DNA from: Marinilabiliales bacterium
GTDB taxonomy: Bacteria > Bacteroidota > Bacteroidia > Bacteroidales > SZUA-534
DNA: 64,000 nt
Reading direction: 5' to 3'
Assembly: GCA_003512955.1 (NCBI GenBank)
Contig: DOTG01000028.1
Location: 218,304-282,303 of the forward strand
This document shows, in pieces, positions 24,910-33,626 of this stretch. Position 1 is the first letter of the stretch; every line of letters begins with the position of its first letter. Below the pieces are notes generated by a model. The model was given only the letters and a program-made list of their open reading frames with translations. It ran no database searches and was not told the DNA's origin. The translations under genes were made by a program, and so were the position numbers.

Positions 24910-25043
24910 AATAGATCGGTAGATTTTAGATATGAGACACAAGACAAAACATATAATGATTTAAAATCAGAATATGATATTTTTGTTGTTCCTTTTTTCA
25001 TAATACTGATTATCTGTGATATAAAAAATTTACGGACTATTGA
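24910..25043 (-). promoter_or_regulatory. Shared leader/promoter element, copy 3 (upstream of NagP-like MFS gene)
   Basis: Third copy, 17 kb from the others. Minus-strand blocks in order: CGTAAATTTTTTATATCACA, ACAAAAATATC, ATATGTTTTG, TCTTGTGTCTCATATCTAAA, CTACCGATCTATTAA, ending 33 nt before the MFS start. The proximal 45 nt is nearly identical to copy 2; the distal part is more diverged. Confidence 0.7.
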
Positions 25044-25047
25044 TAGT

Positions 25048-27396
25048 TTAAAACCCTTCCATGCTTTCTTCCAGTTCGCGGGCGTGTTGCAAAAATTCCT
25101 CAAGGTTCATCTCTTTATGAAAAATCATTCCATGAGTGGCCCTGATCTTGGGACTCTGGTGCTCGTAAAAATAATCTTTTCCCAACAGCAATTGCACCTT
25201 TTTAAACTGTTCCACCCAAACTTTTTGCGATAGGTCGCTGAATGGGCCATCGTGCTCGTAACTTGGGAACGAGGCATGTACCTGACTAATGTAACAATCT
25301 TTAAACGAACGATCGAGCACAGCCATGGAGTTCAATGAAACCGGTGTGAACACGTTGGCCTCATGGGGCTGGAATTTAAACCATACATTCCGGTAACCTA
25401 TAATACGAAGGTGAGTCAACTCTTTTTCATGGCCCCATTGTCGCAAAGCCTCAGCAATGGCCTGTAAAACCTTGTAATGCGTATCGGGCCCTGAACCTTC
25501 AGGATCGAGAGCCAGGCTTATGACTGTTGGCTGAATGCGGCGCAACATCTCCAGAACCGGGGCCACATCGCGTTCGCGTTCAGGTTGTTGGGTAAAGATA
25601 TCGCCGGTATAAAAACCAAGCCGTTTATGTTCAATACTTTTTACCTGAACCCCATAATGGGCCCAAACCAGTTCCTCTTCAAATTCGCGCAACATCCCTT
25701 TCAGTTTCTGAATATCGGGCGGGTTTTTCTCGCCATCGTAACTTTGGCTGATTACCGAAATGGTTGTGTTTAATTGCAATACCAGTGCATCTGCCGATGT
25801 AATTCCATAAATTTCAACCATGGCGCGGGTTATCCGGTGGCAAATACCTCGCAGTTTGCCCTCTTCATCTTTATCGGCCACTTTATTCAGGTAGTGGCTC
25901 ACATCTTTATCCCATTTGAATTTATATCCGGTTTCGAAAAAATCGGGGTATTGTATCATCTGTATTTTCCCCTGATGGATAAAATTCAACGTTGCCTGTA
26001 ATAACTGACTGATTTGTTTGTTTGTAACCGCTGTAAAACCCGATGTTAGCACCGAAAAATGAAATTCGTTGGAAGCATCGCGCAAATGGCGGATGATATT
26101 GGGGAAAATACCCAGCATAATATCGTCGTGGTGCGGCCCTGTATGCAAATACACCTGGTTGGTCTCGCGGGTAGAACCGGCTTCAATTTTTCGGCGGGTG
26201 GCTTCAATAACATCCTTTACAGTTTGTAACCCAATTCCGGGGATTAATGCACACCAACGGTCGTTCATTAAATCATCAACGGTTAATTTATGTGCGTATT
26301 TATCAATCCGTTGACAAAGATTAAAAACAGCCCGTTCGGTTTTTTCAAAGGTCCATGCCCCCTCAGTATAATACTTTTCGATACTATCGTTGAGCATAAC
26401 AGCTGCTCCTTCGGTAATATAAAAACGGGCATTTTTTTGCCGTTGTAACACTGTTGCCGGATACAAATTTGAAGGCATCTGTTCCAGGGCATTTTTAACC
26501 ACCGGGGCTTTTGCCTCGCCGGCTGCAAAAATTAGGATTACGCCGTTTGGATTATAAGTGATTGTTCCTAAACCAATGGTAATGACCAACCGATTGCGTG
26601 ATACTTCAATCCCCCCCAAATCGCCGGCGGAAGCTGCCTGGGTTTCAAAATTGGTGGCTGTCAGGCGAGTGGTTGAATTATGGTCGCTTCCGCGGGTGTT
26701 AAAGGCTATGTGGCCATCGGGACCGATACCACCCAGGAAAAATCCAATCCCGCCCTTTTCGCGTATCTTTTCCTCGTAGCGGGTACACCAGTCATCAATC
26801 ATAAATAGCGATTGTTGCTGAATCTTTTCCAATTCGGTGGTGGCTTCGCGGTTCCGTAACGAAAGGTCAATGCGGTTATCGGGAAAAACCTTTGAAAAGT
26901 GCCAGCCGTTGTATAATGGAATCTCTTCGGTATTTATCAATAAGACATTTTGTGGATTTAATCCAAAACCCCTAATGTAAAAATTCTGAACATAATCGTA
27001 AAAGCTGTTGTGCTGTTTAGGGTTGATGGGATAAAATTCATCGATTTGTACAAAGTGTAACCCCGATAAATCAGGTCTCTTTTTAAGTGTTAATCCATTT
27101 TCCTCAAATATTTGCCGCACGTTGGGAAGATCCCAGTTTTCAATCAGGTACTGGGTCCATTTAATAAAATGTTCCGGGGTTTTACCGGTTGGTAAACTAA
27201 TGACTCCGTTGGGATTTTCAGTCACCCATTCCAGAAACCGGAGTGCGGTCATTAATCCCAGGTTGGGAAAATTGGGAACAATAACATAAGGAATCAGTGT
27301 GGATAAAGAAGAGCGGCCCGAACGTTCCTGAAAACTTTTTTCGACTCCCTTGAAATCAGTTTCCTTTTTTATAAAAATATTATTTGGCGTATTCAT
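25048..27396 (-). CDS. NagB-like (glucosamine-6-phosphate deaminase family) protein fused to PIG-L/LmbE domain
   Basis: 782-residue cytoplasmic fusion. The N-terminal half (about 40-340) is a NagB-type sugar-phosphate isomerase/deaminase: ISLPTGKTPEHF near 85, FVQIDEFYPI, and GGIGPDGHIAFN at about 221-232. The C-terminal half (about 395-690) has the PIG-L/LmbE deacetylase fold, with TGPHHDDIMLG at about 418 where the family usually has HPDDE. The His and first Asp are kept, the usual Glu is not. Such fusions are common in Bacteroidota and would join deacetylation with deamination/isomerisation of an amino sugar phosphate, but the exact reaction is not shown here. It lies between the ROK regulator (65 nt away) and the NagP-like transporter, a coherent amino-sugar block. 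Confidence 0.85.
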   Translation of the reverse strand: MNTPNNIFIKKETDFKGVEKSFQERSGRSSLSTLIPYVIVPNFPNLGLMTALRFLEWVTENPNGVISLPTGKTPEHFIKWTQYLIENWDLPNVRQIFEENGLTLKKRPDLSGLHFVQIDEFYPINPKQHNSFYDYVQNFYIRGFGLNPQNVLLINTEEIPLYNGWHFSKVFPDNRIDLSLRNREATTELEKIQQQSLFMIDDWCTRYEEKIREKGGIGFFLGGIGPDGHIAFNTRGSDHNSTTRLTATNFETQAASAGDLGGIEVSRNRLVITIGLGTITYNPNGVILIFAAGEAKAPVVKNALEQMPSNLYPATVLQRQKNARFYITEGAAVMLNDSIEKYYTEGAWTFEKTERAVFNLCQRIDKYAHKLTVDDLMNDRWCALIPGIGLQTVKDVIEATRRKIEAGSTRETNQVYLHTGPHHDDIMLGIFPNIIRHLRDASNEFHFSVLTSGFTAVTNKQISQLLQATLNFIHQGKIQMIQYPDFFETGYKFKWDKDVSHYLNKVADKDEEGKLRGICHRITRAMVEIYGITSADALVLQLNTTISVISQSYDGEKNPPDIQKLKGMLREFEEELVWAHYGVQVKSIEHKRLGFYTGDIFTQQPERERDVAPVLEMLRRIQPTVISLALDPEGSGPDTHYKVLQAIAEALRQWGHEKELTHLRIIGYRNVWFKFQPHEANVFTPVSLNSMAVLDRSFKDCYISQVHASFPSYEHDGPFSDLSQKVWVEQFKKVQLLLGKDYFYEHQSPKIRATHGMIFHKEMNLEEFLQHARELEESMEGF

Positions 27397-27460
27397 TGTT
27401 TTGTCTTTAATATTTTTTCAGTTTCATTAAATAAACTTTAAATCCTATCCTGTTCACGAA

Positions 27461-28720
27461 TTAACTTTCAATTATACTTTCTAATACAACAGTTGCCGAA
27501 CCAATAACACCAACATCTTCGCCTAGTGGCGATATTTTGATCTTTATCTCTTCAAGCAGTTTGGGCAAACAATGCTTCTGCAAAGCCTGCTGGATGGATA
27601 AAATCAAGTAATTACCGGCTTCCGACAATGAACCACTGATAATTATCAATTCCGGATTCAGAATCTGAATCAGATATGATAACCCTTTGCCAAGTGACAA
27701 TCCTACCTGGTTGATCATTGAAATGGCAAACTGATCACCTTCTAAGGCCATTTTAACAATGAGCGAAGTAGTTATATCCTCTCTGTTTTTATTAAAAATA
27801 GGGAATAGTTTTGAGTTTTTATTTACCTCCAGCCCTTGCATGGTGAGGCGTACCAATGCATTTCCCGAAGCTATTGTTTCTAAACAGCCTACTTTTCCAC
27901 AGTTGCATAACACCCCATTTTCATCAATGGGGATATGGCTGAATTCACCGGCAAACCCCGAATTACCCTTGTATAGTTTCCGGTTTAATATCATGCCCAA
28001 ACCCAAACCCCAATCAATTTGTAATACCAGGGCATTATTCGAATCTTTTGCTTCACCATACCGCATTTCAGCCAAGGTGCGTGCTTTGGTATCGTTCTCT
28101 AAAAAAACGGGGCATTTAAAATGGTTGTGAAACAGTTGTGTAAAGGTTTCATCAGGGTTATATAAATAGGTATAATTGATCCCCTTCTCTGAATTAATCA
28201 ACCCAGGCATGTTAATCCCAACTCCCATCACCTTTGAATAATCAATACCAATTTGTTGGATCATTTGATCCACATGGCTTGTAATTAAAGAAACGATGCT
28301 TGTTTTATCATTCAAATTTGAGGGTAGCTTAATTCCATTTACCTTCTCCATGTTACCGTTGAAAATAGCCAATGAAATCCCTTTCCTTCGGATATCAACC
28401 CCAATAACATAGACCGAGTTTCTTTTCAACCCATATTTAGTAGGCCTTCGGCCACCTAATGAATCACCCTTTCCTCGGCTTTCAATAAATCCTTCTTCCA
28501 CCAATTCCTTTAAGTAGGTAAGAGTAGTGGGAATACTAATATGAAATATTTTAGAAATATCGGTACCAGACATCTCGCTTTGACGGTATAAATATTTTAT
28601 TATTCTTTTTTTGTTTAGATACGTTTTTAATTCGTACCCATTTAATGTTGTCATAATTTCATTATCCCAATAATTCATACCACTTGCTTTTGTTTGTCTT
28701 TTAGTTTGCACAATAAACAT
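27461..28720 (-). CDS. ROK-family transcriptional regulator
   Basis: NagC/XylR-type regulator: N-terminal winged HTH followed by a ROK sugar-kinase-like domain. With the first ATG it is 419 residues; the internal ATG at 28654 (MTTLNGYELK) is a better fit to the family start. The HTH covers MSGTDISKIFHISIPTTLTYL with wing GRRPTKYGL. The ROK domain has IGVDIRRKGISLAIFNG, FLENDTKARTLAE, GEFSHIPIDENG and the zinc motif CNCGKVGCLETIASG. Such proteins sense a sugar or sugar phosphate and usually repress adjacent catabolic genes; here the NagB-like gene 65 nt downstream and the MFS beyond it are likely targets. The AT-rich 160-bp gap toward the divergent gene probably holds the operator. Confidence 0.92.
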   Translation of the reverse strand: MFIVQTKRQTKASGMNYWDNEIMTTLNGYELKTYLNKKRIIKYLYRQSEMSGTDISKIFHISIPTTLTYLKELVEEGFIESRGKGDSLGGRRPTKYGLKRNSVYVIGVDIRRKGISLAIFNGNMEKVNGIKLPSNLNDKTSIVSLITSHVDQMIQQIGIDYSKVMGVGINMPGLINSEKGINYTYLYNPDETFTQLFHNHFKCPVFLENDTKARTLAEMRYGEAKDSNNALVLQIDWGLGLGMILNRKLYKGNSGFAGEFSHIPIDENGVLCNCGKVGCLETIASGNALVRLTMQGLEVNKNSKLFPIFNKNREDITTSLIVKMALEGDQFAISMINQVGLSLGKGLSYLIQILNPELIIISGSLSEAGNYLILSIQQALQKHCLPKLLEEIKIKISPLGEDVGVIGSATVVLESIIES

Positions 28721-28901
28721 ATTAAATTATTTAATTTATTACAATATAATTAATTAATTTTTTTAATAAGTACATGTAATTATTTAATTATTTGATTATT
28801 GAGGGCATTAAAAAATATTCAACTATTCACTTTCTGTTCAACCGGATGCTATTTACTAGTTATTTTTTCGTTATTTTTATATGACCGAAAAATTGAATAT
28901 C

Positions 28902-29810
28902 ATGAAAAATATCCTTCAAAATGTTTCATTGGCAGTATTGCTGGTAATTCTTGGTAGTTGCAATCCCGATAAAAAAGCCAAGGAACAATTAAAGGAAAGG
29001 GTGGATCAGGAACTTGAGTTAGACCAGGAAGTTATGAACGATCTCCAAAAGGCAAAACAGGTATTTTATTCCCTGCCCTCTCCCATTGAAATGGCTATGC
29101 TACTGAAGCGGGCTGGTACTCAATACGATCCGCAATTGATTAATCCCACCGAAAATGCCGATAAATACACTACAACTATCCAAAAATCGTTGAACTTTGG
29201 GGTTTACGGTGCCGATTTGAGTTATGCAAACCTATTTATGCAGACCCAAACATCGATACAATTAATGGCTGTGTCAAAAAAATTGGCCGATGGAATGGGC
29301 ATTTACGGATACATTGATGATAACATTGTGGAACGGCTCGAAAACAATGTAAATAACCGGGATTCAAGCATGGCTATTATTACCGAGGTTTTCATGAGCA
29401 GTAATTCTTATCTCAGTGAATCGGGTCGCCCTGAGACCGGGGTACTTATTTTGGCTGGCGGTTGGATTGAAGCTCTTTATATTGCTACGCAGCTTACACG
29501 CACCTCGCCAAACAATAACGAACTCATTGACCGCATCATCGACCAAAAACTTTCGTTAGTTACCTTACACGCTTTATTGACCAAATACGGATACCACCCC
29601 GATGTAAAAAAAACGCTCGGGATGATAAACGAGATAAAAACATTTTATGACCAAATACAGATTGTTACTACAAAAGCAGAACCCATCACCGACAATGAAT
29701 CAAAATTGACTACCTTGCAGTCAAAATCGGAAATATTTATATCGCAAGAGGTATTTGATAATTTGTGCCTTAAGGTCGATAGCATCCGGAAAAGTATTAC
29801 AGAAATTTAA
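28902..29810 (+). CDS. Conserved Bacteroidota lipoprotein of unknown function
   Basis: 302 residues from ATG 28902 (MKNILQNVSL); an earlier in-frame ATG at 28881 would place the signal peptide too far inside. The lipobox is ILGSC. The mature protein is helical, with no cysteines besides the lipid anchor and no enzyme motifs I recognise; GVYGADLSYANLFMQTQTS and LILAGGWIEALYIATQL are the most characteristic stretches, and similar proteins are widespread as hypothetical genes in the phylum. It is followed after 7 nt by a small beta-barrel-like protein, so the two are likely an operon and may act together in the envelope. Confidence 0.75.
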   Translation: MKNILQNVSLAVLLVILGSCNPDKKAKEQLKERVDQELELDQEVMNDLQKAKQVFYSLPSPIEMAMLLKRAGTQYDPQLINPTENADKYTTTIQKSLNFGVYGADLSYANLFMQTQTSIQLMAVSKKLADGMGIYGYIDDNIVERLENNVNNRDSSMAIITEVFMSSNSYLSESGRPETGVLILAGGWIEALYIATQLTRTSPNNNELIDRIIDQKLSLVTLHALLTKYGYHPDVKKTLGMINEIKTFYDQIQIVTTKAEPITDNESKLTTLQSKSEIFISQEVFDNLCLKVDSIRKSITEI

Positions 29811-29817
29811 TAAAACA

Positions 29818-30414
29818 ATGACCCGTATCTTTCTTATAATATGGTTAACGATGCCCATTTTTCTGATGGCCCAATCTACCGATAATAGCACTAACACAGG
29901 GTTTTCAAAAGGTCTTGGAACCAACGGTTATCATTTGACGATTGGCAGTCAGGTGGGTTTTGGTTCCAACCACCTGTTTTTTATGAACCATTATATAAAC
30001 CCCACCGCCAAATTCGATGTAACCAAGAAATTTTCAGTAATTGCCGGAGTGGGGACATCCTTCACCCAATTTTCAGGGTTGCCGATGCTTACCAGCGAAG
30101 GCTCAATCACCAAAACCGATATGAACATTACCCACTTGTATGCTTATGCCATTGGATTGTATCAATTAAACCCGAAACTAAACTTAACTGTAGGAGCAGC
30201 AGTGAATCAAGATTTCATCAAAACAGAGTCTCCGATTTTCAATACTACTACCAACAAATATAAAGATGTCATACTTGGGATTGATTATAAAGTGTCGCGG
30301 CATATCAGTTTCAATGCCCAGATGCAATTCTCCGATAATCCTTACCGACAGTATTTCCATCCTTTTTCGCATCAAACAGGGTTCGATTCCTTTGGAGCAT
30401 TTAACAGGTGGTAA
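29818..30414 (+). CDS. Small outer-membrane beta-barrel-like protein
   Basis: 199 residues from ATG 29818. The signal peptide is 1-19 (MTRIFLIIWL to LMAQ). The mature part has alternating hydrophobic strands (YHLTIGSQVGFG, FSVIAGVGTSFTQF, LYAYAIGLYQL, LNLTVGAAVN, HISFNAQMQF), as in small outer-membrane barrels. It ends in RW, without the usual terminal Phe. The start is chosen over an upstream in-frame codon at 29755 because that one overlaps the previous gene. Co-transcribed with the lipoprotein upstream. Specific function unknown. Confidence 0.72.
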   Translation: MTRIFLIIWLTMPIFLMAQSTDNSTNTGFSKGLGTNGYHLTIGSQVGFGSNHLFFMNHYINPTAKFDVTKKFSVIAGVGTSFTQFSGLPMLTSEGSITKTDMNITHLYAYAIGLYQLNPKLNLTVGAAVNQDFIKTESPIFNTTTNKYKDVILGIDYKVSRHISFNAQMQFSDNPYRQYFHPFSHQTGFDSFGAFNRW

Positions 30415-30512
30415 CTGCATTTATTAAAGCTTACAACTTGTAATTTATTCACCAAATTTTTGAACCATCTCACATTTAATCAAGCCATTTTTCACCTTTA
30501 TGAAAAAAAAAC

Positions 30513-30542
30513 TTGCATCTTTTTTCTTTATTTCTATTTTTG
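30513..30542 (+). promoter_or_regulatory. Bacteroidota-type promoter of the TPR protein gene
   Basis: TTG at 30513-30515 (-33 box), 19-nt spacer, TATTTTTG at 30535-30542 (exact TAnnTTTG -7 box), 31 nt before the start codon. Confidence 0.65.
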
Positions 30543-30573
30543 AAAATCTTTTAACAAATTTAAAACAGCAATT

Positions 30574-31260
30574 ATGAAACAATTATTTTTAGCTCTTTTC
30601 CTAGGTCTTACCTTAGGGGTTTTTGCTCAGGAAAAAGATGCCAACACCTTTAGGAATGAAGGAAATGAAGCTTATAAAAACAAAGATTTTTCAGGCGCAT
30701 ACCAAGCCTATGCCAGTGCATTGACTTTGCTCGAAAAAGAGGGTGTAGTTGATACCGCTTATATTTACAATGCCGGTTATTGCGCCTTTAAAGCTGAAAA
30801 ACTTACCGAAGCCATCCCTTATCTTGAAAAATCAATCGAACTGAATTACAAAGAAGAGAAACCTTATGTTTCATTAGCCCAAGTGTTTATGAAGCAAGAC
30901 GATCTGTCCAAAATGGAGCAGACTTTAACCAGTGGCTTAACCAAATATCCCGACGACAAAACCTTGCGGAAACTGATGAGCCATTGTTTATTAAAACAAG
31001 GACTTGGATTTTACAATATTGGCAACGACATTAAATCGAAAGCCAACAACAGCGGGTTAAATACCACCGATCCCGAGGCATTCAAAGCTGAGTATGCTAA
31101 AGCCGATGAGGAATTCAAAAAAGCAATGCCTTTAATGGAAAAAGCTTATGAATACGACAATACCAACGACAAGGTGATGAAAGCACTTCAAAACATCTAT
31201 TCTAACTTGGAAATGACAGACAAGGCCGAAGAAATGAAAGCCAAAATTGGAACCAAATAG
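30574..31260 (+). CDS. Exported tetratricopeptide repeat protein
   Basis: 228 residues with a signal peptide (MKQLFLALFL to VFAQ). Residues about 24-140 contain three TPR-type helical hairpins (FRNEGNEAYKNKDFSGAYQA, YIYNAGYCAFKAEKLTEAIP, KPYVSLAQVFMKQDDLSKME). A C-terminal helical region follows, with EFKKAMPLMEKAYEYDNTND, another TPR-like unit. It would serve as a periplasmic or outer-membrane protein-protein interaction scaffold; the partner is unknown. It has its own promoter and a bidirectional terminator immediately downstream, so it is monocistronic. Confidence 0.88.
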   Translation: MKQLFLALFLGLTLGVFAQEKDANTFRNEGNEAYKNKDFSGAYQAYASALTLLEKEGVVDTAYIYNAGYCAFKAEKLTEAIPYLEKSIELNYKEEKPYVSLAQVFMKQDDLSKMEQTLTSGLTKYPDDKTLRKLMSHCLLKQGLGFYNIGNDIKSKANNSGLNTTDPEAFKAEYAKADEEFKKAMPLMEKAYEYDNTNDKVMKALQNIYSNLEMTDKAEEMKAKIGTK

Positions 31261-31282
31261 TATTGGTTTACAAAATACCTTT

Positions 31283-31315
31283 AAAAAAGGTTGTCAGCAA
31301 ATGGCAACCTTTTTT
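31283..31315. terminator. Bidirectional terminator between convergent genes
   Basis: A-run, stem GGTTGTC/GGCAACC (one wobble) with loop AGCAAAT, then T-run. It serves the TPR gene (+) and the WbqC-like gene (-), whose stop codon falls in the T-run. Confidence 0.85.
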
Positions 31316-31946
31316 ATTTACTGCTATTAACAAAGATTGTTCTGGCTTCGGGACCGGTATTGAATATCAAATCGAGGATAGAAAGGTTGGGAATGAATCC
31401 AAACCTCTGTTCAAATCCCTGGGTGTAAGTTATTGGTTTAAAGCTAGTATCATCTGCCATCTTCCCGGATTTTGGGTGAATTGACATTCTAAAATCGCTG
31501 AAGTTTCCTTCAATCTCAAAAGATTTGGTCCAATGAACCTCAATCACTTCCATCTTCAACCATTTTAAGGTCAATTGCAGAATTTCCCAATTCAAATCCA
31601 ACAGAAATGTATAAGGTTTTTGGTACAGTTGCCAAATATCATCCATATAATATTCATAAAATGGGCTCGAACGGTACGCTGCTTCTAATGATTTAAGATG
31701 GTTTTTAATCCATGTGGTATCGTAAGATAATTTAATATCTTTTGTTAAAATTTTATGGAATGAACCCTTCTCCACGGGAACCATGAGCGGTTGAGCACCA
31801 TTAGGCCCATAGATGACACATCGGTTTCTGAAGGTCTGTTTTGGGTAAGTTTCCCACTGCTCTACATAAATATGGGAAAAGCTCAATAGTTTGGTATAAT
31901 ATTGAACAGGCCCCCAATATACAGTAGATAAAATACAAGTATCCAT
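31314..31946 (-). CDS. WbqC-like family protein
   Basis: 210 residues. WbqC-like proteins occur next to O-antigen genes in some bacteria and singly in Bacteroidota; the biochemical role is not settled. Recognisable features are the start CILSTVYWGPVQYYTKLL, YVEQWETYPKQTFRNRCVIYG, PLMVPVEKG, YDTTWIKNHLKSLEAAY, SSPFYEYYMDDI and HPKSGKMADD, all conserved family positions. Full length. It lies 73 nt downstream of pyruvate kinase in the same direction; the gap has a low-complexity repeat but no clear terminator, so read-through from pyk is possible. Confidence 0.85.
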   Translation of the reverse strand: MDTCILSTVYWGPVQYYTKLLSFSHIYVEQWETYPKQTFRNRCVIYGPNGAQPLMVPVEKGSFHKILTKDIKLSYDTTWIKNHLKSLEAAYRSSPFYEYYMDDIWQLYQKPYTFLLDLNWEILQLTLKWLKMEVIEVHWTKSFEIEGNFSDFRMSIHPKSGKMADDTSFKPITYTQGFEQRFGFIPNLSILDLIFNTGPEARTIFVNSSK

Positions 31947-31954
31947 TGAAAATC

Positions 31955-32015
31955 AAATGTGTTAATGTGATAATGAGCAAATGTGAAAATTGAGTTAATT
32001 TGCTAATTTGCTAAT
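31955..32015. repeat. Low-complexity intergenic repeat (about 10-nt period)
   Basis: Runs of related words such as AATGTGATAATGAG, AAATGTGAAAATTGAG and TTAATTTGCTAATTTGCTAA. Such AATTTGCTAA-type repeats are seen between genes in many Bacteroidota. No role is known to me. Confidence 0.5.
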
Positions 32016-32018
32016 CTA

Positions 32019-33431
32019 CTATGGATTCAAAATATCTTTTACAGGCAATATCTGAATAAAGTTAGCCCCTTTCTTTTTTCCAAAACTTCCTGCCAAAACC
32101 ACTACTTTATCCTCTTCATTCAGCTCATTTGCTTTCACGAGCAAATTCACGGAAAAATTTAAAAAGTCATCGGTTTTTTTGAGCGGATTCAGTTGATGGG
32201 CACATACACCGTATGAAAGGGCCAACTCGCGCATCGTCCGCGCTTGGTAAGCCATAGCATGTACCGGTACTTTTCCCCTAAAACCTGTTACGTTCCGCAC
32301 GGTGCGCCCCGAAGTTGTATCGGCAATAATAGCTTGTGCATTCATCCGGATAGCCGATTTTACTGCCGCCTTACTCAAATAGGCTGAAACCTCGTCAGTT
32401 AAAATGGTATAGCCATAATCAACAAACGATTCCTTTTCCTTTTCGACCTCTAAGGCAATACGGGTCATGGTTTGAACAGCTTCTACCGGATAGTTGCCAT
32501 AAGCGGTTTCGCCGCTCAACATGATGGCATCGGTTCCGTCAAAAATAGCATTGGCAACATCGGATACTTCTGCACGTGTTGGACGCGGGTTTTTAATCAT
32601 CGTATGTAGCATTTGAGTAGCCACAATTACGGGTTTACGCCTCTGGGCACACTTTTTAATTATCTGCTTTTGGGCAAAAGGAATCTTCTCGCGGGGAATC
32701 TCAATGGCCAAATCCCCACGGGCAATCATAATCCCATAAGCATAATCCAGAATCTCATCTATATTATCAATGCCATCCTGGTTTTCAATTTTGGCAATAA
32801 TTTTAATTTCACTTTTATGTTCATCAAGAATTTCCTGAATAGCCAGAACATCCTCTTTATTGCGGACAAAAGAGTGAGCAATAAAATCCAAATCATTCAC
32901 AATGGCAAATTTCACATACTCGCGATCTTTCTCCGACAAAGGGGGCAACTTGATGGAAACCGATGGTATATTCACACTTTTACGGCCTTCAATCAACCCG
33001 GAATTGCAAACCTTACAGGTCAAATGATCGGAATTTTTATCCACAACTTCAAGTTCCAATTCTCCATCATCAATTAATATCCGGCTCCCTACCGGGACAT
33101 CTTCTACTATATGAGCATAACTTATACAAACCATCCCGGGTGTTGAAACAGCATCAGGATCACCTTTCAGCTTAATCAAATCACCTTCATTCACAGCAAT
33201 AACATCCTCTACCTTAGTAGTCCTGATTTCAGGGCCTTTGGTATCGAGCAAAAGAGCAATTTTATCTGATACCTTGCGTACATTTTCAATCACACGCAGA
33301 GTGTCCTCATGGCTTTGGTGTGCTGTATTCAATCGTACTACATTCATTCCTTCCTGATAAAGCTTTTGAAGGAATTCAACATCACATTTCCGGTCAGAAA
33401 TAGTTGCAACAATTTTTGTCAGTTTCTGCAT
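32019..33431 (-). CDS. pyk: Pyruvate kinase
   Basis: Cytoplasmic glycolytic enzyme that transfers phosphate from phosphoenolpyruvate to ADP. 470 residues, the normal bacterial length. Family motifs in order: TKIVATISDR at the N-terminus, MNVVRLNTAH, LLLDTKGPEIRT, the B-domain (about 70-165), the active-site loop IIAKIENQDGIDNIDEIL, IMIARGDLAIEIP, VIVATQMLHTM, PTRAEVSDVANAI, and MLSGETAYGNYPVEAV. The C-terminal regulatory domain follows, with ADTTSGRTVRNV. The N-terminal segment lacks the extra helix seen in eukaryotic forms. A TACTTTTG box on the minus strand at 33478-33485, 47 nt upstream, is a possible -7 element. Divergent from the dehydratase gene. Confidence 0.96.
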   Translation of the reverse strand: MQKLTKIVATISDRKCDVEFLQKLYQEGMNVVRLNTAHQSHEDTLRVIENVRKVSDKIALLLDTKGPEIRTTKVEDVIAVNEGDLIKLKGDPDAVSTPGMVCISYAHIVEDVPVGSRILIDDGELELEVVDKNSDHLTCKVCNSGLIEGRKSVNIPSVSIKLPPLSEKDREYVKFAIVNDLDFIAHSFVRNKEDVLAIQEILDEHKSEIKIIAKIENQDGIDNIDEILDYAYGIMIARGDLAIEIPREKIPFAQKQIIKKCAQRRKPVIVATQMLHTMIKNPRPTRAEVSDVANAIFDGTDAIMLSGETAYGNYPVEAVQTMTRIALEVEKEKESFVDYGYTILTDEVSAYLSKAAVKSAIRMNAQAIIADTTSGRTVRNVTGFRGKVPVHAMAYQARTMRELALSYGVCAHQLNPLKKTDDFLNFSVNLLVKANELNEEDKVVVLAGSFGKKKGANFIQILPVKDILNP

Positions 33432-33626
33432 ACAAAAGGAAGTTAACTTATATTTTATAACACTTTTTTATTGGCTGCAAAAGTATTATAAATGTTTAAT
33501 TTACCGATGAGTTTGGTCGTAAAAATATGATAAAAAACATGTTTTTATAACCCACTAGCATTCAATTGCTAAACAATTGTAAGTGCAAAAAAAATCAAAA
33601 TACCAACTACTTAAAGATGAAATCCA

